From positions 1 to 64,000 of the forward strand of contig JBBQFC010000003.1 in NCBI GenBank assembly GCA_038321615.1: DNA of 64,000 nt. Reading direction: 5' to 3'. The stretch's first letter is position 1. Each line of letters opens with the position of its first letter. This stretch comes from JBBQFC01 sp038321615 (lineage in GTDB: Bacteria > Bacteroidota > Bacteroidia > Flavobacteriales_D > Cryomorphaceae). A program made the translations under genes and the position numbers. Shown here piece by piece: positions 7,631 to 16,300 of this stretch. The notes below the pieces were generated by a model that saw nothing but the letters and a program-made list of their open reading frames with translations, was not told the origin of the DNA and ran no database searches.

Positions 7631-9145
7631 TTAATCGAAGCGGATGGCTTTCGATGGTCTTATTTGTGTTACAGCCAAGGTAGGTAGCAGCAGAGCTGCC
7701 AAACAAATAACCAAAGTGGCCAAATTTAAGATGAGAATCACAGAAGTCTTTAGGAGAATGGGCACTTCCGATACATAATAGTTTTTCGGATCGAGCTTAA
7801 AAAACCCAAAATGTTGCTGAAGAAGTCCGATGGAAATGCCCAAAACATTTCCAACCAAAAGCCCTATTAATATGATGTAAGCGGCCTGAGTAAGGAAAAT
7901 GCGCTGCACAAACCAAGAGTTGGCTCCCAAGGCTTTCAAGGTGCCGATCATCCGGGTGCGTTCCATAATGAGGATCAGCAATGCCGACGTCATATTTATT
8001 ATCGATATCAAGATCATCAGACCCACTATTATGAACGTATTAAGATCGAGCATTTCGAGCCAGTTGAATATTTCGGGGAGCCGCTGGCGAATGGTGGTGG
8101 TCTGTAGGTTATAGTTGAGGTGATCGTAAATGAAATCGTCCATCCTATTTAGATCATCGTACGATTGGAGCTGAATTTCAAAACCTTCGGTATAATATTT
8201 TCCCGAGCCGCCGGTGGTTCTTACGGTGGCCACAAGGGTGCTGTCGCAGCCACAAGCAGGTAGGCCGCGGGTTTCAATATCCAAAAAAGCCGTGTCGGGA
8301 AGGGTGCTACTACCCTCGGCTACTACATACAAGGATTGATTTTCTGAAAGGCAAAACGCGTACGGGCCTTCTCCCGAAAGGGAATCCACACTCCATTGCA
8401 GCCGCATCTGCGGGTCGCTACCGAAGGCTTTTGCTTCGAGCAGAATACGGTCGTCGCTGCAACCCAATACATTGATTTGAGCTTCAACACCCCATTGATT
8501 GAGTTTGCGAATATGCGCTATATCGATAAGCACAATCTCTTCGTCGAGTTCACTCAGCCCAGTTTCGAAGAAGCCCACCGCCGAAAAATTTCGCTGGCTC
8601 ATTCCTCCTTGCTCATTTTGAAAATAGATAGGAACCTTATCTCCGAGCTGAATTTGAAGTCGACCGGCCAAAAAAGTGGAAATCAGAATTTCTGATTTTG
8701 CCGCCGAGTCCGTCAAAGAAAGAAGCCTCCCTTCTTTTAAATGTCGATTCATAAACGTCCAGTCGTAATCGGTCGATACGCCCTTGGCGAGTATGCCTTG
8801 TATCTGTTCGCTGGTTTCGATTACGCCTTCCTTGATGGCATAAATTTGGATGTGGCTTACGCCTGACACCGTATCGATATTGGGATAAAAATCTTGTTGA
8901 ATTTCTAACTTCGGCTTTTCAAAACGCTTGGAATTGCCAAATGCATTGATCTGAATATGGGCGCCAAAACCGATTACTTTATCGCGTATTTCTTTTTGAA
9001 AACCCGTTACGATGCTCACTGTGAGTATCATCACCATCACCCCGAGGGCTATACCGGCGGTGGCAATGCGCACAATGGGTCCCGAAAGCTCCTTATCGGT
9101 ACTTTTGGTGCGTATTAAACGTTTGGCAATAAAGAAGGGCGTATT
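7631..9145 (-). CDS. LolC/LolE-type ABC transporter permease (FtsX/MacB family)
   Basis: About 504 residues with four predicted membrane helices: one near the N-terminus (IATAGIALGVMVMILTVSI) and three in the C-terminal third. Between them lies a large periplasmic MacB-PCD-like domain. The motif VIGFGAHIQI and the closing RIRPSKAIRFD-like end (here TQIRPSKAIRFD) are typical of LolC/E permeases that extract lipoproteins from the inner membrane. The periplasmic domain contains an unusual Cys-rich PACGCD segment. An ATG start at 9199 would add 18 atypical residues and overlap the divergent namZ start. The TTG at 9145 gives the family-like start (L/M)NTPFFIAKR, so I prefer it, with moderate certainty. 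No ATPase gene is adjacent. Confidence 0.8.
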   Translation of the reverse strand, partial: NTPFFIAKRLIRTKSTDKELSGPIVRIATAGIALGVMVMILTVSIVTGFQKEIRDKVIGFGAHIQINAFGNSKRFEKPKLEIQQDFYPNIDTVSGVSHIQIYAIKEGVIETSEQIQGILAKGVSTDYDWTFMNRHLKEGRLLSLTDSAAKSEILISTFLAGRLQIQLGDKVPIYFQNEQGGMSQRNFSAVGFFETGLSELDEEIVLIDIAHIRKLNQWGVEAQINVLGCSDDRILLEAKAFGSDPQMRLQWSVDSLSGEGPYAFCLSENQSLYVVAEGSSTLPDTAFLDIETRGLPACGCDSTLVATVRTTGGSGKYYTEGFEIQLQSYDDLNRMDDFIYDHLNYNLQTTTIRQRLPEIFNWLEMLDLNTFIIVGLMILISIINMTSALLILIMERTRMIGTLKALGANSWFVQRIFLTQAAYIILIGLLVGNVLGISIGLLQQHFGFFKLDPKNYYVSEVPILLKTSVILILNLATLVICLAALLLPTLAVTQIRPSKAIRFD

Positions 9146-9184
9146 CAATGGCCGAGAAAATTCACCGCGAAGTTTAGGAATAAA

Positions 9185-10417
9185 ATGAAGAAATCCCATT
9201 TAATATGCGCGTTCATCTTGTTGCAAGCCACGCTCTCTTGCCAGAATGGGCACACTTCAGTGCGGTCGGAAGCGCCTGCGGCAGGGGAGATATTGGCAGC
9301 GCAACCCGGTAAACCCGTCCTTCCCGGAATCTACAGCATAGCTGCCTGGAAGGTAGACCTTGCCGGAAAAACGATCGCTTTGGTGGCCAATCACAGCTCG
9401 GTAATAGGCCGAACACATTTACTCGACACCCTCCTTTCTTTGGGTTTGGACGTGCGCGTAGTTTTTGCGCCGGAGCATGGTTTTCGCGGCGATCATCCCG
9501 ATGGGAGTAAGGTGAGCTCTACAGTCGACGAAAAATCGGGTGTTCCCATTCAGTCGCTCTACGGCTCAAAAAAGAAGCCATCTACGGATGCGTTAAGGGA
9601 TGTAGATGTCGTGATTTTCGACATACAGGATGTCGGAGCGCGATTTTTCACCTTTCTATCTACCCTCCATTACGCCATGGAAGCGGCCGCTGAAAGCGGG
9701 ATAGCCTTCTGGGTGCTCGATCGACCGAACCCCAATGGATTTTATGTGGATGGCCCCGTGCTGAAGCCTGAATTCAAATCTTTTGTGGGCCTTCATCCCG
9801 TGCCAATCGTTTATGGAATGACAATCGGCGAATACGCCCAAATGATCAAAGGCGAAGCTTGGATTGCTCAAGCCGATAAGCTTACACTCCGCATTGTGCC
9901 CTGTGCAAATTACGACCGCTCGAAGCCTTATTTTCCGGAGCTGAACCCTTCGCCCAATCTCTCATCGCCCGAAGCGATCTTGCTCTATCCGAGCCTTTGT
10001 CTTTTTGAAGGAACAAACGTAAGCGTGGGCCGCGGTACAGACGCACCCTTTACGGTGATAGGCGCTCCGGGAAATACCGACGGCGATTATCAATTCAAAC
10101 CAGAAGTAAAACCAGGGATATCGAGCAGTCCACCCCATTTGGGAGCGGTCTGTAAGGGGTATAATCTCAAAGATAACGTTGATCGCGGCGACCCTTTGCC
10201 TTCGCTCGATTTCTCGTGGTTGCTCCGCATGTATTCCGAGAGTCCAGATAAAAAGAATTTTTTCCTGCCATCGGGCTTTTTCGAAAAATTGGCCGGTACC
10301 GAAGAATTGCGAATTTCCATCATCGCGGGTCAGTCATTAAACGAAATCGCGGTTTCTTGGCAAAAAGACATCGCTGATTTTAAGATCGTTCGCGCTAAAT
10401 ATTTAATCTATCCCTAA
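9185..10417 (+). CDS. namZ: DUF1343/NamZ-type exo-beta-N-acetylmuramidase lipoprotein
   Basis: A 410-residue lipoprotein: signal peptide with lipobox TLSC (Cys19), then the DUF1343 domain over the rest. Family hallmarks are VANHSSV, FAPEHGFRGD, DIQDVGARFFT, DRPNPNG and NVSVGRGTDAPF. Characterised homologues (NamZ, glycoside hydrolase family 171) release N-acetylmuramic acid from the non-reducing ends of peptidoglycan fragments, so this protein probably recycles cell-wall sugar. The start ATG is preceded by AATAAA rather than a Shine-Dalgarno sequence. It is divergent from the LolC/E-type permease. The next gene follows 48 nt downstream on the same strand. Confidence 0.88.
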   Translation: MKKSHLICAFILLQATLSCQNGHTSVRSEAPAAGEILAAQPGKPVLPGIYSIAAWKVDLAGKTIALVANHSSVIGRTHLLDTLLSLGLDVRVVFAPEHGFRGDHPDGSKVSSTVDEKSGVPIQSLYGSKKKPSTDALRDVDVVIFDIQDVGARFFTFLSTLHYAMEAAAESGIAFWVLDRPNPNGFYVDGPVLKPEFKSFVGLHPVPIVYGMTIGEYAQMIKGEAWIAQADKLTLRIVPCANYDRSKPYFPELNPSPNLSSPEAILLYPSLCLFEGTNVSVGRGTDAPFTVIGAPGNTDGDYQFKPEVKPGISSSPPHLGAVCKGYNLKDNVDRGDPLPSLDFSWLLRMYSESPDKKNFFLPSGFFEKLAGTEELRISIIAGQSLNEIAVSWQKDIADFKIVRAKYLIYP

Positions 10418-10465
10418 TAAGCCGAACCATTTAACGTTCCATTCGTACCCCTCAAAAACGCTATT

Positions 10466-11035
10466 ATGCAGGATTTCCTTCAAATTTTACGCGAGATAGC
10501 TCCTATTCTCATCCTTTCCTTCGTGTCCATTTACATTTTTCATGAAGGGCTTAGTTTTCTACGCGAGCGCGACAAGGTGCGACGCGAGTACCAGCGAAAC
10601 GCTGATCTGGCAAGCGATTTGAGCCGCCGGGCTACCAGCGATGTGGTGATTAATCTCGAACTTCAAGCCGCCGAACGCTTCGTGCTTTACCTCGAGCGCA
10701 TAGCGCCAGATCGATTGGTGATGCGGCTTCATCAAAACGGGATGAGTGCCAAAATGCTCCAAACGGAGATGTTGCGCAATATCCGCGAAGAGTTCGATCA
10801 TAACTTATCGCAGCAAGTTTATATTTCAGAACCTTCATGGGAACTCATTCGCAATGCCAAGGACGAAATGATCAAATTTATCAGCGCTGCCGGGTCAAAT
10901 ATGACTGATCGACAATCGGGGATTGATCTTAGTCAACGCATATTTGAAGCAGCTTCACGCGTGGAGAATTTACCGAGCGAAGTCGCGTTGAAATACCTTC
11001 GCAAGGAGACCAGACGTTTGCTTACGGTTTCCTGA
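10466..11035 (+). CDS. Uncharacterised single-helix membrane protein
   Basis: 189 residues, family not firmly recognised. One predicted transmembrane helix (about residues 9-26, PILILSFVSIYIFH) is followed by a charged linker and an all-helical cytoplasmic domain with LQAAERFVLYLERI and PDRLVMRLHQ. Similar short one-helix proteins with a LERI..P..L..R pattern are widespread in Bacteroidota and have no known function. It follows namZ by 48 nt and may be read through from it, but the frame and composition suit an independent housekeeping protein. It ends 6 nt before the convergent HDAC-like gene's stop. Confidence 0.75.
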   Translation: MQDFLQILREIAPILILSFVSIYIFHEGLSFLRERDKVRREYQRNADLASDLSRRATSDVVINLELQAAERFVLYLERIAPDRLVMRLHQNGMSAKMLQTEMLRNIREEFDHNLSQQVYISEPSWELIRNAKDEMIKFISAAGSNMTDRQSGIDLSQRIFEAASRVENLPSEVALKYLRKETRRLLTVS

Positions 11036-11040
11036 TACGC

Positions 11041-11943
11041 CTAGAAATAGGCATCCCTGGCCGCGCGAAAAGTATTGGTATGGGCTTTAATGATGGTATT
11101 CAGATCGGTGGAATAAGATCCACCCATATTGAAGACTACGGGCAAATTGCGGTTTCGCATCCAGTTGAATACCAGTTGATCCCTTTTGTAACAACCTTCC
11201 ATGCTCAAATTAATTCGGCCAAGTTTATCGCTTTCCAATACGTCTACACCCGATTGGAAGAAAACGAGATCGGGGTTGAAAAGACGGAAGATTTCTTCTA
11301 GTTTTTCTTCGAGCAATGCAAGGTAGACCTTATCGCCTGTCCCATCGGGTAAGGCTACATCAAGGTCAGACTTCTCTTTATGCATTGGGTAATTTTTGGC
11401 CCCATGCATACTGAAAGTGAAAACATTGGGCTCCTGCTCAAATATGGCCGCAGTGCCATTGCCTTGGTGCACGTCGAGGTCTACGATCAGAATTTTTTGA
11501 GCCTTTCCCGTGTCCAGTGCATATCGCGCTGCAACGGCCGCATCGTTTAGCAGGCAGAAACCTTCTCCTCGATCGCGGAATGCATGGTGGGTGCCACCGG
11601 CAATGTTGCCCGCTACACCGTCGCTCAAGGCAAAATCGACGCATTGCACCGTGCCGCCCGCAATACAAAGCTCCCGATCAACCAATTCCTTGCTCAATGG
11701 AAAACCGCTCGCGCGGATTTCGGCCTTCGTCAGTTTGAGATTGCGAAGTCGGTGGTAATATTCAAGTTGGTGTACCGCCAAAACTTGCTGCTCCGTGGCA
11801 AGGAATGGCTCGAAGAAATCGTGGTCGCTGGCAATGCCTTCAAGTTTTAGCTGTTGCGGAAGCAGCACATACTTCTCCATGGGGAAGCGGTGGCCTTCCG
11901 GCAAGGGGTGTGCGTAATCGGGCGACCAGGCAATTTTAAACAA
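11041..11943 (-). CDS. Class IV (HDAC11-like) histone deacetylase family protein
   Basis: A 300-residue arginase/deacetylase-fold hydrolase. The N-terminus AHPLPEGHRFPMEKY is diagnostic. Catalytic features are His119-His120 in GGTHHAF, zinc ligands Asp157 and His159 in DLDVHQGNG, Asp234 in SGVDVL and a candidate transition-state Tyr277 in GGSYS. Bacterial members deacylate lysine or small amides; no substrate is known here. The start is a TTG at 11943: an in-frame TAA lies 15 nt upstream, no ATG precedes the conserved N-terminus, and the next ATG would delete it. It follows the DUF819 gene by 12 nt, so the two form an operon. Confidence 0.9.
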   Translation of the reverse strand: MFKIAWSPDYAHPLPEGHRFPMEKYVLLPQQLKLEGIASDHDFFEPFLATEQQVLAVHQLEYYHRLRNLKLTKAEIRASGFPLSKELVDRELCIAGGTVQCVDFALSDGVAGNIAGGTHHAFRDRGEGFCLLNDAAVAARYALDTGKAQKILIVDLDVHQGNGTAAIFEQEPNVFTFSMHGAKNYPMHKEKSDLDVALPDGTGDKVYLALLEEKLEEIFRLFNPDLVFFQSGVDVLESDKLGRINLSMEGCYKRDQLVFNWMRNRNLPVVFNMGGSYSTDLNTIIKAHTNTFRAARDAYF

Positions 11944-11955
11944 GGCGCTGCTGCT

Positions 11956-13236
11956 TTAGGTGAGAATAAGCTGCATCAATATGGCACTCAGGATAGCTCC
12001 GAAGGTGCCAACTGCGTAGCCGAGCACTGCCAAAAGCACACCAACCGGGGCTAAGGCCGGGCTAAAGGCCGAAGCTACTACCGGCGCTGAAGCGGCTCCA
12101 CCAATATTTGCCTGGCTTCCGATGGCGATAAAGAAGAACGGAGCTCTGATCAATTTACCAACGAGCAAAAGGATCGTAATATGTATTAAAATCCATACTA
12201 CACCAATGGAAAGTACATACTTGAATATCGCCCACTCGCGGATGAGCTGGCCGATATCCATGTGTAAGCCAATAGTGGCCACAAGGACGTAGAGAAAAGC
12301 GCTCCCCATTTTGGAAGCACCCGCATACTCGTATTGGCGTAGCTTAGTTGAAGATAAGAACACACCTGCCAGGGTTGCAAAGACTACAAGCCACAGAAAT
12401 CCGCTGCCGAAGGAAGTGAAAAACCGCGCTGCGGAATCGGGATTGGCAACGAGCATTGCTTCTAATGATGAGGCTATGGGCGGAGCTATAAGATCGCTGA
12501 GAAAATGCGACAGCGCAACTGCACCAAAACCGATACCGAGAATTACCATTATGTCAGTAAAACTGGCTATACGCGAATTCATAGCTGTTTGAAGTTCGAT
12601 TTTATGCTTCAAAGTGGTTATTGCCGTGTTGTCCGCTTTCAGCTTGGCGTCGAGTTTATCGGAAATCCCGGCACCAAAAAGCAAGAATGCCATCCAAAGG
12701 TTGGCCACTACCACGTCCACCACTATCATTGCCGAAAAAAGGGCATCGCTGGGGCCGTAGATCTCTTTCATAGCGGTTTGATTGGCACCGCCTCCTATCC
12801 AACTTCCGGCAATAGTGGTTAGACCGCGCCATATAGCTTCGCCGCCCCCATTTGCCAAAAGGGTCGGTTCAAATTGCCCTACAATCCATAAAGCGATTGG
12901 CGCCCCAAGCACAATACCGATGGTGGCTGTAAAAAACATAATCAATGCCTTTGGGCCAAGACGCAGCACTCCCTTCAGATCAATATTCAGGCAGAGCAAC
13001 ACCAAACTGGCCGGCAGCAAAAACCGCGAAGCCATGTAGTATAAACGGTCGCCCGAGTCGTGGTCTATAACGTGCAGAGAATTAAGAATGGCGGGGATAA
13101 AATAACAGAGCAATAATGCCGGTACATACCGATAAAACTTCTGCATGGAAGGCCAGGCTTGCGATTTGAAGATCAAGGCCAGAATGACGATCAAGATGCC
13201 CAGATTTACGGCATCGTTGGTCAATGGATAGGTCAT
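11956..13236 (-). CDS. DUF819 family polytopic membrane protein
   Basis: A 426-residue protein with about 11-12 predicted membrane helices and the DUF819 hallmarks GSWIGGGANQTAMKE and, near the end, AIGSQANIGGAASAPVVA. The two glycine-rich helix hairpins suggest an inverted-repeat transporter fold related to the glutamate:sodium and bile-acid:sodium symporter group, but the substrate is unknown. A near-consensus -7 box (TAATATTG, 13254-13261) lies 17 nt upstream. It is the first gene of a two-gene operon with the HDAC-like hydrolase, which may process whatever this protein carries; that link is inference. Confidence 0.85.
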   Translation of the reverse strand: MTYPLTNDAVNLGILIVILALIFKSQAWPSMQKFYRYVPALLLCYFIPAILNSLHVIDHDSGDRLYYMASRFLLPASLVLLCLNIDLKGVLRLGPKALIMFFTATIGIVLGAPIALWIVGQFEPTLLANGGGEAIWRGLTTIAGSWIGGGANQTAMKEIYGPSDALFSAMIVVDVVVANLWMAFLLFGAGISDKLDAKLKADNTAITTLKHKIELQTAMNSRIASFTDIMVILGIGFGAVALSHFLSDLIAPPIASSLEAMLVANPDSAARFFTSFGSGFLWLVVFATLAGVFLSSTKLRQYEYAGASKMGSAFLYVLVATIGLHMDIGQLIREWAIFKYVLSIGVVWILIHITILLLVGKLIRAPFFFIAIGSQANIGGAASAPVVASAFSPALAPVGVLLAVLGYAVGTFGAILSAILMQLILT

Positions 13237-13317
13237 AGGAAAATTATCTCCGCCAATATTACAAGAAAATGCGTGAAATATCCTTTAAGCGAATTTCAGA
13301 AATTGCTGAAAAGGACA

Positions 13318-13352
13318 AAGTCGCTGCCGGTCCTAGAACCATGCAGCGACTT
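13318..13352 (-). terminator. Hairpin after the M43 metalloprotease gene
   Basis: A perfect 10-bp inverted repeat (aagtcgctgc 13318-13327, gcagcgactt 13343-13352) with a 15-nt loop that can itself pair. It begins 27 nt past the metalloprotease stop. On the minus strand the hairpin is followed by a moderately U-rich stretch (TTTGTCCTTTTC), so it is probably a transcription terminator or an mRNA-stabilising 3' structure. Confidence 0.6.
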
Positions 13353-13379
13353 CTCCCCTTAAACTATGCGTTTAAATAT

Positions 13380-16300
13380 TTATTGAACAATTAATTTTTT
13401 CGTCAATGTTTGCTTTCCGTGCTCCATAAATAAGAAGTACATGCCTGGGTTCAATCGTGGTAGGCTCTCCGTATTTGGTACATTGTCGGCAAAGTTTCGG
13501 GTGATTTTTCGAAGGGTTACTCCGCGCATATCTCGAACTTCTATCGAAACGTTTTGCCAGTTTCCTTTCATCCGCATGGAGAGTTCACTCGCGCTTCTGA
13601 TAGGGTTTGGATAAAGTTCCATATTCAATTGATACACTTCCGGAAGGCTAAAGGAAATCTGACAAACAGGTCCCCAAGCGGTCCAAATTCCATTTACCAA
13701 AGCTCTCGCCCTTACGTTGTAAATCACACTTTGCAAAAGGCTTTCAAACAGGTCTGGAGCAAAAGACACTCCCGGTTGTTCGATCCTTAGCTCGTTAGCT
13801 AAATTCCCGCCGTTCACTTTGATTTGGTATACGCCCGCTCCTTCGATAGGTTGCAGTGTGAGGGTGTCATTTTCGCTGTTTATGAAAAGATTTTCGCACC
13901 ACTCTGAATCCAAGGAAGTTGTAACAGTTACGGGTTGAATAGTAATGGTGCAGGCATTTCCAAATTCACCCCAAACGCCCCGGTATCGGGCACGAACGAG
14001 CACTTGGTATTCTGCGTTTTCTTCTAATCCGCCCACATTTTCTAATCCACATATCGGCGAGCCGACTGCATTGTAGAAGGTTTGCTCAGAGGTGGCGGCG
14101 TTTTCAAAGCGGAATTCGTATTGCGATGCATTTGCTACTGCGAAGGTTTCGATGGCATCTTGCATATACGTATTTGGGTTGTTGCACCATTCTTCAATTA
14201 GTTGCGTATTCCCAATTTTAAACATCAGGGCGCATGCAGCACCCCAGGTACTTGCTGCGTTTGACCTCACCCCACGTACGGCTATTTCATATAGCACATT
14301 TGGAATGATGGCCGGGTGCTCTGCCGGCAGCAGCGTGGGTATCGATGTGTTGATAGTGAAAGTGGGGCTCTCATTTAAACGAAATTCCCATAAATAATTT
14401 GTCGCACCCTGCACAGTTGTGCAGACTATTGGCTCTAAAAAGCCCAGGCTGTCTGCAGCACATATTTCATCAATGATAGCCGTTGCCGATAAGGAATCGC
14501 AAAGCACGGACTGAAGTTGAAACGAAGTATTGCTGCTGCATCCCTGCGCATCGGTGGTGGTGAACATGTAAGTGCCAGCTGGTAAATTGTTCCAACTCAG
14601 TGCTTGTGTTTCGACGCCATTCAATGTGCTTGCAAAGGGCGCATTGCCGCCGGATATGGATATGGTGGTGCCTCCAAGCTGGTCGCTTTCACAGGTAGGC
14701 TCAATGATTTCACCTATGCTTAGTACAATAGCTTCTGGTTGAGAGACTACGAATTGTGCGAACACGGTACATTCCCCTTCGGAAACATTCACCCCATAAT
14801 TTCCTGCGCTTAGGCCAGAAATGGAAGCTGTGTTGGCTCCATTCGACCAGAGTATCGTGTGTGTTCCTGTGCCTGAAGTTACTGATATGCTGAGTGACCC
14901 ATCGCTTGCACCAAAACATAGGGCATGCGATATGCTTACCAAGCTCACGCTCAAGTCCTCGCAGGGTATGCAATCATTTGATAGATCGCTATCGCAGGTT
15001 CCGCAGTCGTCGAATTGGGCTGTTCCACCCCAGGTTCCCGCGCAGTCTTGCACGCAATTGTTGTTTGGGTTGCTGTCGCAAACTCCGCAATTATCCGCTA
15101 CGGCAGTTCCGCCCCAGGTTCCCGCGCAGTCTTGCACGCAATTGTTGTTTGGGTTGCTGTCGCAAACTCCACAATTATCCGCTACGGCAGTTCCACCCCA
15201 GGTTCCCGCGCAGTCTTGCACGCAATTGTTGTTTGGGTTGCTGTCGCAAACTCCACAATTGTCCGCCACGGCAGTGCCGCCCCAGTTGCCTGCGCAGTCT
15301 TGCACGCAATTGTTGTTAGGGTTGCTGTCGCAAACTCCACAATTGTCTGTAGTTGCTGTTCCATTGAACACGCCAGCGCAATCAACACAGCTGTTCCAAT
15401 CGCTGGCATTATTGTCGTTACAATCATTGTTTGAGCTCACATAGCCCGCCGGTTGAGTACAAGCTTGTACGCTATTGGTAGGGTGTCCATGGCCATCGTC
15501 GTCGGCATCAATATACCAAGTTTGAATGGCCAACACCGTAATGTAGTTCGTCTTGATTTCCACGTCACTTCCCGATGCATTGGTAGCTTGAAGGCGCACA
15601 TTGTAAGTACCGGGAGTGTTGTAGGTGATGTTTCCCGGACTAGCCGTAGTTACCGTAAAAGGTGTACCACCAAAAAATTTCCATTCGTAGCTGGTTACAG
15701 GACCGGTTGTGGTATTGGTGAAACTTGCAGTACCACCTTGGCATACCGTAGTCGGGGTTCCTGTGAAGTTTGCCACAGGCACTGGCACACCATTGCTGAA
15801 GCAGATATTGGTGGTTTCCTGCGTGCTGAAATCTCCTCCGGAAGCAAGAATGACTCCGCCTTGATTCGTTACGGAGTAAGAACCATTTCCGCTTTCGCAG
15901 CATATGCCATTCCCGCCCGAATCCATGATTACGAAATCATAGCAGCCGTTTTCTACGCAAACCACAGCATTATGTACTGTTTCGTTTTGAAAATTGGCGT
16001 AGGGTCCACCCGATGCGATTACCTGGTTGCTCGAATTTCTCATTTGCCACGTGGTCTGTGCTCCAAGTATATCGACAGTGATTTGAATATTTGCCTGGTG
16101 GCCATTTTGAACAGCGTAATAACTGCCCGTAGCGGAATTATTTGAAGTGTTTATGTCCGTATTGCCATTGGGCGATGCTGTGCGCGCTTCGAGTGTTTGG
16201 GCACCCCAGCCACCGTTGTAATTGGGCAGCGTTATCAAGGTGTTTTGGCCTTGTCCCAATAGTCCGGTCCAGGCAAAGCTTTGCCAAGCTCCAGTTGTGC

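Noticed and set aside
15043..15378. Tandem repeat that might be taken for a CRISPR array
   Set aside because: Units are directly adjacent without unique spacers, are 84 bp long, stay in frame and encode Cys-rich protein modules.
14821..15444. 207-codon plus-strand frame with a repeated SCTQLLFGLLSQTP pattern
   Set aside because: It is the antisense reading of the 84-bp repeat in the metalloprotease gene; the repeat makes all frames periodic.
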